A stretch of DNA of 64,000 nucleotides, from NCBI GenBank assembly GCA_015063335.1, contig SVUH01000004.1, positions 12,137 to 76,136 of the forward strand, in the 5' to 3' direction. The translations under genes were made by a program, and so were the position numbers. The notes beneath the pieces are model-generated. The model made no database searches, was not told the origin of the DNA, and was given only the letters and a program-made list of their open reading frames with translations. This stretch comes from Oscillospiraceae bacterium. Its GTDB lineage: Bacteria; Bacillota_A; Clostridia; Oscillospirales; CAG-272. Positions 7,993 to 18,737 of this stretch are shown in pieces (positions within the stretch are counted from its first letter, which is position 1; each line of letters opens with the position of its first letter).

Positions 7993-9486
7993 TTATTCCT
8001 CAACGGGAGCAGCTTTAACGATTCTTCTTGCCTCGAGGTCTGCATCCATCTTTGCCATCGTCTTCTTGTCAAGATTGTAAACAAGACCAAGACCAACAAA
8101 GAGCATAACACCTGCAACAAGATAAAGAATTGCAACAAGCATACGAATATCTAATGCAAAATCCCAAGAGAACAGAGTAACATCAATCTCTGTAAATTTT
8201 CCATTTGCATCGGGTTTAGAATTATTTACATAACCCATAGTACCCATAATAGACAATGCAATAGCGGGACCTATTCCCTGAGCGAGCTTACGGAAGAAGG
8301 AGTGGAGAGAATAAACAATACCTTCCTCACGCTTACCGGTCTTCCATTCATTATAGTCTATGGCATCACCCATCATAGCCCACGATACAGTAGAGTAAAT
8401 ACCCATACCAAGTGCCATAATAAGCTGAGCAACAATATAGAGAATGAGGTCTGCACCGGTATTTTCCTCAGTTACAGGAATTATTCCAAGAGGTGCAGCA
8501 AAAAGAACCAGGCCGCCAAGTATATAGCAGATAGAGCCGATTATTGAAAGCTCTTTCTTACCATACTTGGTAACCATCTTACGTGCAAGGGGGGTAAATA
8601 TCACGATCGGAATCATGGAGAACATGCTGATGAGACCCGATATTTGAGGATTATCAAAATAGATCTGGAAGGTAACAGAAACGGCAGTTGCAGCACCCTG
8701 CATACCAATGAACATACCCATAGCAGCAAGTGTTGCACCGACTGCGGGACGGTTCTTTAAGAAGTTACCCATAGCCCTAAATACGTTGAATTTGGGCTGA
8801 TCCTCATTAGCTTTAACTTCTGTATCAACACGAACCTCGGTATTTTTGATCATAAACTGGAAACAGAGAAATCCGAGAGCACCCATTACAAGAGCTGCAA
8901 CGAATACCATAGGACCGTTGAGAGATCCATCCTTATTATACACAAGGAAGGGAAGAATAACCATAGGAAGCATATTGCCTATCATAGATCCGATAGAACG
9001 CCAAGCGGAGAGGGAAGCACGATCAGCAGGATCATTGGATATCAATGAAAGAAGTGAGCCGTAAGGAACATTTGCCACTGTGTAGAAAGCATCCCATACA
9101 ATGTAACCTGCCATAAAGATAATAATCTTTGCCCATTCGGGAGCACCGGGGAAAGGAAGGAAGCAACAAGCGCCGCCAATAATAAGACCTATAGAACCTA
9201 CCCAAATATACTGAAGAAATTTATTTCTTCTATACTTGTGTCTGTCAGAATCTATTATCGTACCGATAAGCGGGTCGTTAATAGCATCCCACACCTGAAG
9301 AATAACGATCAGGAGAGAGTACCAAGCGCTAAGACCCATTACCTGAGTCCAGAATAAGGGCATTATAGTACCCTTAAGAGCAAAGCTCATGTTACATCCA
9401 AGATCACCGGCAGCATAAGCTAAGCTATCACGAATACCAAACTTACGCTTGCCGTTCGCGTCGAGTTGAATTGGTTTTTTAGCCAT
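7993..9486 (-). CDS. GPH-family sugar:cation symporter (MFS)
   Basis: About 497 residues with some 12 hydrophobic segments. GPH/MelB-type features include the early DAINDPLIGTIIDSDRHKYRRNKF segment and DAIDYNEWKTGKREEGIVYSLHSFFRKLAQGIG in the second half. These symporters bring in glycosides or oligosaccharides with Na+ or H+. Placement upstream of a GH2 beta-galactosidase suggests beta-galactoside uptake (inferred). The ATG at 9486 is chosen because GGAGGA sits at 9491-9496; a longer TTG start would overlap it. Divergent from the TetR gene. Confidence 0.87.
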   Translation of the reverse strand: MAKKPIQLDANGKRKFGIRDSLAYAAGDLGCNMSFALKGTIMPLFWTQVMGLSAWYSLLIVILQVWDAINDPLIGTIIDSDRHKYRRNKFLQYIWVGSIGLIIGGACCFLPFPGAPEWAKIIIFMAGYIVWDAFYTVANVPYGSLLSLISNDPADRASLSAWRSIGSMIGNMLPMVILPFLVYNKDGSLNGPMVFVAALVMGALGFLCFQFMIKNTEVRVDTEVKANEDQPKFNVFRAMGNFLKNRPAVGATLAAMGMFIGMQGAATAVSVTFQIYFDNPQISGLISMFSMIPIVIFTPLARKMVTKYGKKELSIIGSICYILGGLVLFAAPLGIIPVTEENTGADLILYIVAQLIMALGMGIYSTVSWAMMGDAIDYNEWKTGKREEGIVYSLHSFFRKLAQGIGPAIALSIMGTMGYVNNSKPDANGKFTEIDVTLFSWDFALDIRMLVAILYLVAGVMLFVGLGLVYNLDKKTMAKMDADLEARRIVKAAPVEE

Positions 9487-9608
9487 TTTTTCCTCCAAAA
9501 AAAAGTATTTTTAATGACAATATAATTATAACAAATATAACACCAACAATAAAGTCCCAAAAGTCGATTTTTGTGGCACAAGAGGACGAAAAAAAATTGG
9601 CATTTTTG

Positions 9609-9627
9609 TGTGTTTTATACAAACACA
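9609..9627. promoter_or_regulatory. Candidate TetR operator
   Basis: TGTGTTT-TATAC-AAACACA is a perfect 7-base inverted repeat in the divergent gap between the symporter and tetR genes, just upstream of the tetR promoter. Assignment to the adjacent regulator is inferred. Confidence 0.45.
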
Positions 9628-9669
9628 TATATAAAATATGTAGAAAATGCTAAAAATTGATAAAAGTAC

Positions 9670-9699
9670 TTGACTGTATGAGAAAATATTTGATATAAT
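9670..9699 (+). promoter_or_regulatory. Promoter of the TetR gene
   Basis: TTGACT (9670-9675), 18-base spacer, TATAAT (9694-9699), 45 bases before the start codon. Confidence 0.7.
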
Positions 9700-9743
9700 T
9701 TATCTATATACCGATGCGCAAATAATATAAACGGAGTGAAGTT

Positions 9744-10334
9744 ATGTATAAGCTATGCAAGACCGAGCAATCCGCGCAAAGACAAAGAGAAATAGAGCAA
9801 GCTTTGTTTTTTGCTCTTCAAAAAAAGAGCTATCAAGACGTTACCATAACCGAATTATGTCTTAACCTAAATATGCCAAGAAAGACATTTTACCGTTATT
9901 TTGACAGCAAAGATGATGCTCTTTACGCTTTAATAGAGCATACTATGCTTGAATACTCAGGATTTAAGCAAAAAGAAAAAGAAGGCGAGAGAACGCTGCA
10001 AAAAGAAATAGGTCAATTTTTCGCTTTTTGGCAAAGTAAAAAGGATTTTCTCGATACCTTTAACAGAAACTGTATGCTTGAAAAAATCATTGAGGTATCA
10101 GTTAATTTTCCAATAAATGATATCGTCAGTCTTTCTAAATTTTTACCCGAGGATAACGAGTGGGCACAGACAAAGATATTCAGATTTGCCGTATGCGGAC
10201 TTGTTACAAGCATGATAGATTGGTATAGGGAAGGATTTAAAACCAATATTTCCGATATGGTGAACGTATCTTGCAGAATAATAAGCCAACCCATGTTCCC
10301 CTATCTTAACAGAGTGGGAATAACTTTAAATTGA
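9744..10334 (+). CDS. TetR/AcrR family transcriptional regulator
   Basis: 196 residues. The N-terminal helix-turn-helix (about 14-60) has the TetR pattern, ending in TITELCLNLNMPRKTFYRYFDSKDDALYALIE. The C-terminal half is an alpha-helical ligand-binding region without a recognisable subfamily. It is divergent from the GPH symporter and beta-galactosidase, so it probably controls them and itself through the palindrome in the shared gap; the inducer would be a sugar or metabolite (inference). Confidence 0.85.
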   Translation: MYKLCKTEQSAQRQREIEQALFFALQKKSYQDVTITELCLNLNMPRKTFYRYFDSKDDALYALIEHTMLEYSGFKQKEKEGERTLQKEIGQFFAFWQSKKDFLDTFNRNCMLEKIIEVSVNFPINDIVSLSKFLPEDNEWAQTKIFRFAVCGLVTSMIDWYREGFKTNISDMVNVSCRIISQPMFPYLNRVGITLN

Positions 10335-10354
10335 TTTTATCAATAATAAAATTT

Positions 10355-10387
10355 GCCTTGACAAAACGTTTGTGTCAAGGCTTTTTT
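10355..10387 (+). terminator. Terminator of the TetR gene
   Basis: GCCTTGACA / TGTCAAGGC stem followed by TTTTTT. Confidence 0.88.
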
Positions 10388-10503
10388 ATTGTAAAAAACA
10401 GTTTTTATCAATTAATGTCATACGACAAATGTTAAATTTTTGTAAATATTAAAAAATCCTTTTAGTATAAGGAAAATACAACGACATTTTGTATTTTGTA
10501 TGC

Positions 10504-10532
10504 TTGAAAAAACGAGTAAAATATGATATAAT
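10504..10532 (+). promoter_or_regulatory. Promoter of dnaA
   Basis: TTGAAA (10504-10509), 17-base spacer, TATAAT (10527-10532), 73 bases before the GTG start. No DnaA box is seen upstream, so autoregulation by DnaA is not evident here. Confidence 0.75.
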
Positions 10533-10605
10533 TGCAGTAGTTATTATTATAATTAATATTATATTTTTATATATTGGCAAAAAATAAAAGAAAGGACGTA
10601 ATCTT

Positions 10606-12015
10606 GTGAGTTATTTGGACGAAATAAACGAGCTATGGGAAATAGTAAAATCACTTATGAGTAAAGAACTCAGCGCTAACGCAATGAATCTCTGGTTTAG
10701 TGATATAGAGATAGTTTCCTTTGACAGCAACACATTAAAGCTTACTACCAGTACAGAATTCAGAAAAAATACCATTGAAGAAAAATTTCTCGGCAAAATA
10801 GAAAACTGCTTTGAGGAAGTAATGGGATTTCATATAAACGTTGAGATCCAGGCTCGAAAGCCATCCGCAAAAATTGAAGACATTAAGCGTCAGATAAATA
10901 CCAATGAAAGCTCTGCCGATAATCTTACTTTGTTCAAATCATATACCTCGGATACGTCTGACGATGACGTTAACAATTCGTTTTTGGGCTCAACTATGCC
11001 AACCGTAAATTTTGAGTATACCTTTGATAATTTTATCGTCGGAAGCTCAAATAAATTTGCGCACGCGGCATGTGTTGCCGTTGCAGATAAGCCGGCTCAG
11101 GATTATAATCCTCTGTTTATTTACGGTCCGTCGGGACTTGGTAAAACTCACCTTTTGTATGCGGTAACAAATGAAATCAAGAAAAAGAATCCCAACGCAA
11201 ATATCATATACATAAAGGGAGAGGATTTTACAAATCAGCTCATTGACAGTATATCGCGCAAATCAATATCAAAATTCAGAGATAAATACAGAACGTGTGA
11301 CGTCTTACTTATTGACGATATTCAGTTTATTGCCGGTAAAAACTCAACCCAGGAAGAATTTTTTCACACCTTTAACGCGCTACACGAGGACGGAAGACAA
11401 ATAATTCTCGCATCGGACCGTCCCCCAAAGGATATAGAAACCTTGGAAGAGAGAATAAGAACGAGATTTGAGTGGGGTCTTATAGCAGACATTCAGCCTC
11501 CGGATTTTGAGCTTCGCGTGGCAATATTTAAAAACAAGCTGTTTCAGGCAGGGCTCAACGTTTCCGATGAAATAATCGTATATCTCGCCGAAAATTTGCG
11601 TTCAAACATAAGACAAATCGAAGGAGCCGTTAAAAAGCTTGTTGCCATTAAATTTCTTGAGGGTATCGATATAACCCTTGATATAGTTACCAGCCGCATG
11701 TCAGATCTTTTGGGCGGAGCCGAGCCTATAAGTATAACTATTGATAAAATCTTTGCTGCAACTGAAAAGAAATACGGAGTTTCAAAGCAGGAATTAACAG
11801 GTAAATCAAGGGTTAAAGAAATAGCCCAGGCAAGGCACGTTACAATGTATCTTATCAAAACCGTAATAGAAATGTCCTATCCAAATATAGGAAAGCTGTT
11901 TGACAGAGATCGTACTACCGTAATGAATTCTATTGACGTGATGGAAAAGAAGATCGCATCCGACGCTATATTTGAAATGGAAATAAACAATCTCATAAAG
12001 GAAATAAGAGAATAA
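10606..12015 (+). CDS. dnaA: Chromosomal replication initiator protein DnaA
   Basis: 469 residues from a GTG start with AAAGGA upstream. Domain I is residues 1-85 and the linker about 86-130. The domain III AAA+ core follows with Walker A GPSGLGKT (174-181) and Walker B LLIDDIQF (234-241). Domain IV is about 375-469. The domain IV DNA-binding signature reads DRTTVMNS (435-442), whereas the usual form is DHTTVxHA; Arg and Asn replace two histidines that contact DNA in E. coli. DnaA binds the boxes downstream and opens the origin. dnaN follows after the oriC gap. Confidence 0.97.
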   Translation: MSYLDEINELWEIVKSLMSKELSANAMNLWFSDIEIVSFDSNTLKLTTSTEFRKNTIEEKFLGKIENCFEEVMGFHINVEIQARKPSAKIEDIKRQINTNESSADNLTLFKSYTSDTSDDDVNNSFLGSTMPTVNFEYTFDNFIVGSSNKFAHAACVAVADKPAQDYNPLFIYGPSGLGKTHLLYAVTNEIKKKNPNANIIYIKGEDFTNQLIDSISRKSISKFRDKYRTCDVLLIDDIQFIAGKNSTQEEFFHTFNALHEDGRQIILASDRPPKDIETLEERIRTRFEWGLIADIQPPDFELRVAIFKNKLFQAGLNVSDEIIVYLAENLRSNIRQIEGAVKKLVAIKFLEGIDITLDIVTSRMSDLLGGAEPISITIDKIFAATEKKYGVSKQELTGKSRVKEIAQARHVTMYLIKTVIEMSYPNIGKLFDRDRTTVMNSIDVMEKKIASDAIFEMEINNLIKEIRE

Positions 12016-12384
12016 ACAGTTTTCAACATTATAAAAGCGTTTAGATTTCTTTGATTTCAAGGACTTTTTTAAATTTCCACATATTAACACGGTTAATACT
12101 TTGTGGATAACCTCAAAAAAATGTAATTTTTATAAAATCTACGGTTTATTTTGATTTTGCGGCAGGAAAGAAAAAATAAAACCTGAGTTTTCAAACGTTA
12201 TAAAAAAATATCTGCATTTTTTGTGTATAAAAGTTGCCTTGATCCAAAAGACAAATTCACGGTTTTCCACATATTAACCAAGCTTAATACTACTACTATC
12301 ATTCAATCTATCATTCATCCGTTCTTTCTCGCGTGCGCGAGACACGGTTGAAATGAAAGCTATAAAATTTACAGGAGAAGAATT
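12016..12384. other. oriC: Chromosomal origin oriC (dnaA-dnaN intergenic region)
   Basis: AT-rich gap with DnaA boxes. TGTGGATAA at 12102-12110 is a perfect box on the minus strand (TTATCCACA). TGTGTATAA at 12222-12230 reads TTATACACA on the minus strand. TTTTCCACA lies at 12263-12271, and ATTTCCACA (one mismatch) at 12073-12081. The 15-base string TTTCCACATATTAAC occurs twice (12074-12088 and 12264-12278). Location between dnaA and dnaN matches known Firmicutes origins. The sequence also serves as dnaN leader. Confidence 0.85.
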
Positions 12385-13533
12385 ATGAAGATTACATTTA
12401 ACATTCAGCAGATAAGTGAAAAGATAGCTCCCCTTATGAACGTTGTATCGGGAAAAAACACGCTTACGGCGATAGACGGTATTCTTATAGAAGCTAATTC
12501 GCCCGATAAGTGTACTATGACAGCCTTTGATAATATCAAGGGAATAAAGATAGAGGTCAACGCGGACGTGCTTGAGCAGGGCTCGTGCATAATAAATGCC
12601 CAGAAATTTAATCAGACGCTCAGAGTTATGGACGGAGAAGAAATAACTCTTACGGTCGATTCAAAGCTTGGGGCAGTTTTGGAATGCGGTAAATCCTCTC
12701 ACAGAATGGGCGCTCTCAGAGCCGAAGATTTTCCCGAAATTCCCGATCTTGTTACAGAAAAGGGATTTGTTATTAAGCAGGCTGTGCTCAAAAAGATGTT
12801 TAATAAAGTATCTTACGCTATGGGTGTAAATGAGCCCAGACCCGTTCTTAACGGTTGCTTTGTAAGAACCGAGGAAGGAAAGATAAACGTGGTTGCGTGT
12901 GACGGATTCAAGCTTGCGGTATGCTCTGAGGATACGGAGCTTAAAAAGCTTGAAAATTCTGACCGCGGCGTGGAATATTCCTTTATCGTTCCCGTAAAGA
13001 GTGTCAATGAGCTTGTAAGACTGCTTTCCGACGACGATGAGGATGAGGTTAAGGTATATATGAGCCATAGAAATATGGTAGTTGTATTCAAGGACCTGAT
13101 ATTCTTTACAGGGCTTATTGTTGGCGAATACGTTGACTATAACAGAATAATTATAAAGAACCACAAGATAACGGTTTATGCTGACCGTCAGAGAATTCTT
13201 GCTGCTCTTGAAAAGGCTGCGCTTATTACAGAAGAGAGAATTGCGGGAAGCGTTCGTTCCCACGTAAGAGTTGAGATAGCGGAGGATATTTTAAAGGTTT
13301 CCGCAGTATCTACCGCGGGAAGTATTTATGACGAGCTTGACATAGAGCATGAGGGTGATGATCTTTCAATCGCTTTTAATAACCGTTTCCTCATTGACAG
13401 TATCAGAGGATGCAGAAGCGAAAGGATAAAGATATCCATGTCTTCTCCTCTTATGAGCATAAACGTAGAGCCTTGCGATGATGAGAGTGGCAGCGAGTTA
13501 TTTATGCTCCTTCCTGTCAGAACGAGAGAATAA
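12385..13533 (+). CDS. dnaN: DNA polymerase III beta subunit (sliding clamp)
   Basis: 382 residues, slightly longer than the usual 365-380. Three clamp domains are visible; landmarks include GMGALRAEDFPEIP-like HRMGALRAEDFPEIP, ACDGFKLAVC and the C-terminal MLLPVRTRE, where L(L/M)P(V/M)R is the clamp ending. RBS AGGAGAAG precedes the ATG. It forms the ring that holds polymerase on DNA. recF starts 28 bases downstream. Confidence 0.95.
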   Translation: MKITFNIQQISEKIAPLMNVVSGKNTLTAIDGILIEANSPDKCTMTAFDNIKGIKIEVNADVLEQGSCIINAQKFNQTLRVMDGEEITLTVDSKLGAVLECGKSSHRMGALRAEDFPEIPDLVTEKGFVIKQAVLKKMFNKVSYAMGVNEPRPVLNGCFVRTEEGKINVVACDGFKLAVCSEDTELKKLENSDRGVEYSFIVPVKSVNELVRLLSDDDEDEVKVYMSHRNMVVVFKDLIFFTGLIVGEYVDYNRIIIKNHKITVYADRQRILAALEKAALITEERIAGSVRSHVRVEIAEDILKVSAVSTAGSIYDELDIEHEGDDLSIAFNNRFLIDSIRGCRSERIKISMSSPLMSINVEPCDDESGSELFMLLPVRTRE

Positions 13534-13561
13534 GAAAAAATAATTTTTCAAGGTAAAGAGG

Positions 13562-14677
13562 ATGTTTTGCCGTAATATTTACGTAGAAAAATTCAGAAAT
13601 ATTGACTTGGCAAGCGTAGATTTGTGTGAAGGCGTTAACGTGCTTTTAGGCGAGAACGCGCAGGGCAAGACTAATCTTCTGGAGGCTATCTACATGACCT
13701 CACTTGGAAAAAGCTTTCGTATGGGTAACGACAAGGACGTTATTAATTTTGAAAGTGATTATTGCTATGTGAAAAATTCTTATACCGATGATCAGAGAGA
13801 TATGGAGATCGGTATGAGAATATTTAAGGATCGCAGGGCAAAGGTCATAGAACAAAATAAGATTAAAATACGAAAGACCAGCGAAATGGTTGGCGGATTC
13901 AAGGTAGTTTTATTTTGTCCTGAGCATTTGTCTATTGTAAAGGACGGTCCCGCGGAAAGAAGAAGCTTTTATGACGTTGCGATATCGCAAATAAGACCGC
14001 TTTATATCAAATCGTTGCAAAGATACAACGCGATATTAAAGGAACGAAACGCTTTACTTAAATTTGCCATTGAGGACAGAACTAATTTTAACAATACGAT
14101 AGATCTGTTTTCAAGTCAGCTGGCGCACGAAGCCGCAATAATTACAAGCTACAGAGTTGCTTATACAGATAAGCTTAAAAATTATGTGGGCGAATGTTTT
14201 GTAAATATGACTAACGGTAGGGAAAAGCCGTCTGTCGAGTATGTATCGTCGTCAAAGCTTTCTGCTGATGATTGCCGTGATATAAAAAAGGTGGAGCAGA
14301 CTTATATGGAGCTTTATTCATCAAATCATGAGCGAGAAATTGCCACAGAATCGACTTTGTGGGGAATACACAAGGATGACCTTGATATTTATCTTGACGG
14401 TAACAGAGCGAGAATTTTTGCATCTCAAGGGCAACAAAGATCTCTATCCTTGGCACTGAAGCTTGCGGAGGGAGAAATAATACGTGACGAATGTGGAGGA
14501 GATTATCCCGTATTCCTGTTTGATGACGTTTTATCCGAGCTTGACCGTGAGCGCCGCGCTTACCTTTTGTCCAATATTCAAAACAAGCAGGTGATAATGA
14601 CCTGCTGCGAAGATATAGGAGTCAAGGCGGATAAGTTGATAAAAGTTAAGGGCGGAGTATTTTGTGAGGAGGTATAA
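13562..14677 (+). CDS. recF: DNA replication and repair protein RecF
   Basis: 371 residues, standard length. SMC-like ATPase with Walker A GENAQGKTN (30-38), a signature-type SQGQQRSLSLALKLAEGE and Walker B PVFLFDDVLSELD near the end. RecF loads RecA at gaps with RecO and RecR. The gene starts 28 bases after dnaN and ends 2 bases before remB, so it sits in the dnaN-recF-remB-gyrB operon. Confidence 0.95.
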   Translation: MFCRNIYVEKFRNIDLASVDLCEGVNVLLGENAQGKTNLLEAIYMTSLGKSFRMGNDKDVINFESDYCYVKNSYTDDQRDMEIGMRIFKDRRAKVIEQNKIKIRKTSEMVGGFKVVLFCPEHLSIVKDGPAERRSFYDVAISQIRPLYIKSLQRYNAILKERNALLKFAIEDRTNFNNTIDLFSSQLAHEAAIITSYRVAYTDKLKNYVGECFVNMTNGREKPSVEYVSSSKLSADDCRDIKKVEQTYMELYSSNHEREIATESTLWGIHKDDLDIYLDGNRARIFASQGQQRSLSLALKLAEGEIIRDECGGDYPVFLFDDVLSELDRERRAYLLSNIQNKQVIMTCCEDIGVKADKLIKVKGGVFCEEV

Positions 14678-14679
14678 CA

Positions 14680-14922
14680 ATGTATCTTCACGCCGGTAAT
14701 AACAAGATTATCAGAAAAAAGGATATTATCGGTATTTTTGATGCCGATAATTCCACGGTATCGTTCATAACCAGAAAGTATTTGTCCGATGCCCAAAAGG
14801 ATGAAAGAATTATATCCGCAAAGGATGAAATACCAAAATCCTTTATTTTATACAAGGAAAACGATAAATATATGATCTGCTTTTCACAGATATCAACCGC
14901 TGCGTTGATAGGAAGAGCATAA
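14680..14922 (+). CDS. remB: RemB/YaaB-like DUF370 family protein
   Basis: 80 residues. MYLHAGNNKIIRKKDIIGIFDAD and the position between recF and gyrB match Bacillus subtilis RemB (YaaB), a small regulator of matrix genes related to RemA. Homology is inferred from motif and position; the DNA-binding role in this organism is unproven. Starts 2 bases after recF, so translational coupling is likely. Confidence 0.8.
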   Translation: MYLHAGNNKIIRKKDIIGIFDADNSTVSFITRKYLSDAQKDERIISAKDEIPKSFILYKENDKYMICFSQISTAALIGRA

Positions 14923-14948
14923 ATAAGAAAAAAGACATAAATCTGTAG

Positions 14949-16937
<1,989 letters not shown>

Positions 16938-16963
16938 CCTACTTTTCTTGAAAGAAAAGTAGG
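16938..16963 (+). terminator. Perfect palindrome after gyrB
   Basis: CCTACTTTTCTT-ga-AAGAAAAGTAGG follows the gyrB stop at once. There is no following T tract (GCAAAAGAAC instead), so it is a weak terminator at best. Its right flank GGCAAAAGAACTTT looks like a dispersed intergenic repeat. Confidence 0.45.
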
Positions 16964-17108
16964 CAAAAGAACTTTACCGAGGCAGGGATTATTAAATTTA
17001 AACTTAAAGTCTTCTGCTGATGGGGAAGTAATTTGCAAAATAATTTTCAAAATACGGTGTTAATATCTGTTAAAATATGACATTTATTTGTAATTTTCAA
17101 CAAGATGG

Positions 17109-17292
17109 ATTTTGTATTTTGATGTGTTGAAAAAACAAATAAAAGCATTGCAAACAAAAGGAAAGCTATACACATAAAATCAAACCGCACAGAATCATTT
17201 ACACTGTTTTTTCACATGTAGATAAGTTTTCCACAGGGTGTTGAAAAGCTTGTTGAAAACCCAATAAAAAGTACACGGAGAGAGTAATTGAT
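17109..17292. promoter_or_regulatory. mreC upstream region with DnaA-box-like cluster
   Basis: Contains TTTTTCACA (17208-17216), TGTAGATAA (17217-17225, one mismatch to a box on the minus strand) and TTTTCCACA (17227-17235) nearly end to end, plus CTATACACA (17166-17174). A 36-base segment from 17109 resembles the dnaA promoter region at 10485. This could be a second origin element, a DnaA-controlled promoter for mreC, or a DnaA titration site. Confidence 0.5.
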
Positions 17293-18147
17293 ATGAAAAT
17301 ATTCAAAAACAAATTTTTTATAATTGCTCTATCCTTGGCGATATTTTTTGTCATTCTGATGTCAGTTTTGTCATTAATGGGACAAATGGGGGCAATAAAA
17401 AATGCCATGAACACTATTTCAATGCCATTTAGAAGTGTTGGCAATAAAATTAGTGAAGCATTCGACGGGTTTTCTAAATATTTTACTTCCATGGATAGCT
17501 TAATAGATGAAAATGAGAGTCTTAAGTCTGAAATTGACAGACTTGAGGGTGAGCTTGCAGATGCTGATGCAACCAAGGATGAAAACGCGCGCTTACGTGA
17601 GTATCTTGAAACAAAAAAGACCTATCCCGATTTTAAAATGATTGATGCGCTTATCGTTGGCAGAGAAGGAGATAACAATACCACGTTCTTTACTCTTGAC
17701 CGCGGACAAAGCGACGGAGTTACGGTTGGTATGCCTATTATCGTGACCGGCGGGGTGGTAGGATCTGTTTGTGAGGTAGGAAACAATTGGTGCAGAGTCA
17801 GAGTTTTGACAGAAAGCTCTGCGGGAATGGGTGCATATGTTGACAGAAGCGGAGAAATAGGAATAGTTAACGGTGACGTTACGCTTGGAATGTCAAACAG
17901 CTGTAGGTTAAACTATCTTTCAGAAAACGCGGACGTTATAGTGGGAGATCTTGTTTATACAAGCGGACTTGGAAGCGTCTATCCGAGAGGATTGCTTATA
18001 GGACGTGTAAGCTCTGTTGGAGTGGATGAATTCAAACGTCAAAAAAGCGTGGTAATTGAAGCCGCTGTTGATATTGAGTCGTTACGCTATGTTATGATAA
18101 TAACGGACTTCAGCTCGTATACACAAGTCGAGACAGAGGTACCGTAA
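17293..18147 (+). CDS. mreC: Rod shape-determining protein MreC
   Basis: 284 residues. One N-terminal transmembrane helix (about 8-30), a coiled coil (about 74-103, DENESLKSEIDRLEGELADADATKDENARLREYL) and the extracytoplasmic beta domain (TLDRGQSDGVTVGMPIIVTGGVVGSV, GLLIGRVSSV). MreC scaffolds the elongasome with MreD, RodA and PBP2. Its stop overlaps the mreD ATG by one base. Placement between gyrB and gyrA is unusual. Confidence 0.93.
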   Translation: MKIFKNKFFIIALSLAIFFVILMSVLSLMGQMGAIKNAMNTISMPFRSVGNKISEAFDGFSKYFTSMDSLIDENESLKSEIDRLEGELADADATKDENARLREYLETKKTYPDFKMIDALIVGREGDNNTTFFTLDRGQSDGVTVGMPIIVTGGVVGSVCEVGNNWCRVRVLTESSAGMGAYVDRSGEIGIVNGDVTLGMSNSCRLNYLSENADVIVGDLVYTSGLGSVYPRGLLIGRVSSVGVDEFKRQKSVVIEAAVDIESLRYVMIITDFSSYTQVETEVP

Positions 18148-18716
18148 TGAATAAATTTGGCGGTACAGACGATTCTGCGAGGGCAAAAAAGCTAAGTAAG
18201 CCTAAAATAGCACTGTATTTTATAATTCTTACGGTATTAGCATTTATTATAGCGATATTACAGACGTCAAACATTAATATTTTCGGTCAGACAGCGGATG
18301 CTCTTTTGGCGTTGGTTTGCTCGGTTGGATTTATATTTGGCGCAAGCTTTGGAGCGATGTTTGGCTTGCTTGCGGGAATTATTATTGTGCTTTTGGGAGC
18401 ATACGGATTTACATTGACTCCCATATTGTACGTGCTTTGCGGATATCTTTGCGGAGCGCTTTTAGAAAAATTTTTATCATCTAATTTTGTATCGTTCCTG
18501 ATATTTGGAGCGTTAGCGGGTATTTTGCGTGAGTTTTTCACGATGATATATTTTGGATTGAATTCTTCAAGCTTCAATTTCGGACAGTTGATCACGGACG
18601 TGATTATCGGTGAGTATTTTGCGTATGCATTATGCTTGATACCACTCTATTTCACAGTTCTTGGAATATATCTGTTATTCAAAGGAAAGGACGAAGCATC
18701 ACACATAATAAAGTGA
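18147..18716 (+). CDS. mreD: Rod shape-determining protein MreD
   Basis: 189 residues with about five to six transmembrane helices, fitting MreD in size, topology and position directly after mreC. Sequence similarity is weak by eye, as is normal for this family. It would be an integral membrane partner of MreC in the elongasome. Start overlaps the mreC stop (TAATG); gyrA follows 21 bases later, so all three are probably cotranscribed. Confidence 0.83.
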   Translation: MNKFGGTDDSARAKKLSKPKIALYFIILTVLAFIIAILQTSNINIFGQTADALLALVCSVGFIFGASFGAMFGLLAGIIIVLLGAYGFTLTPILYVLCGYLCGALLEKFLSSNFVSFLIFGALAGILREFFTMIYFGLNSSSFNFGQLITDVIIGEYFAYALCLIPLYFTVLGIYLLFKGKDEASHIIK

Positions 18717-18737
18717 TCTTAAAGAAAGGAAAATCAG

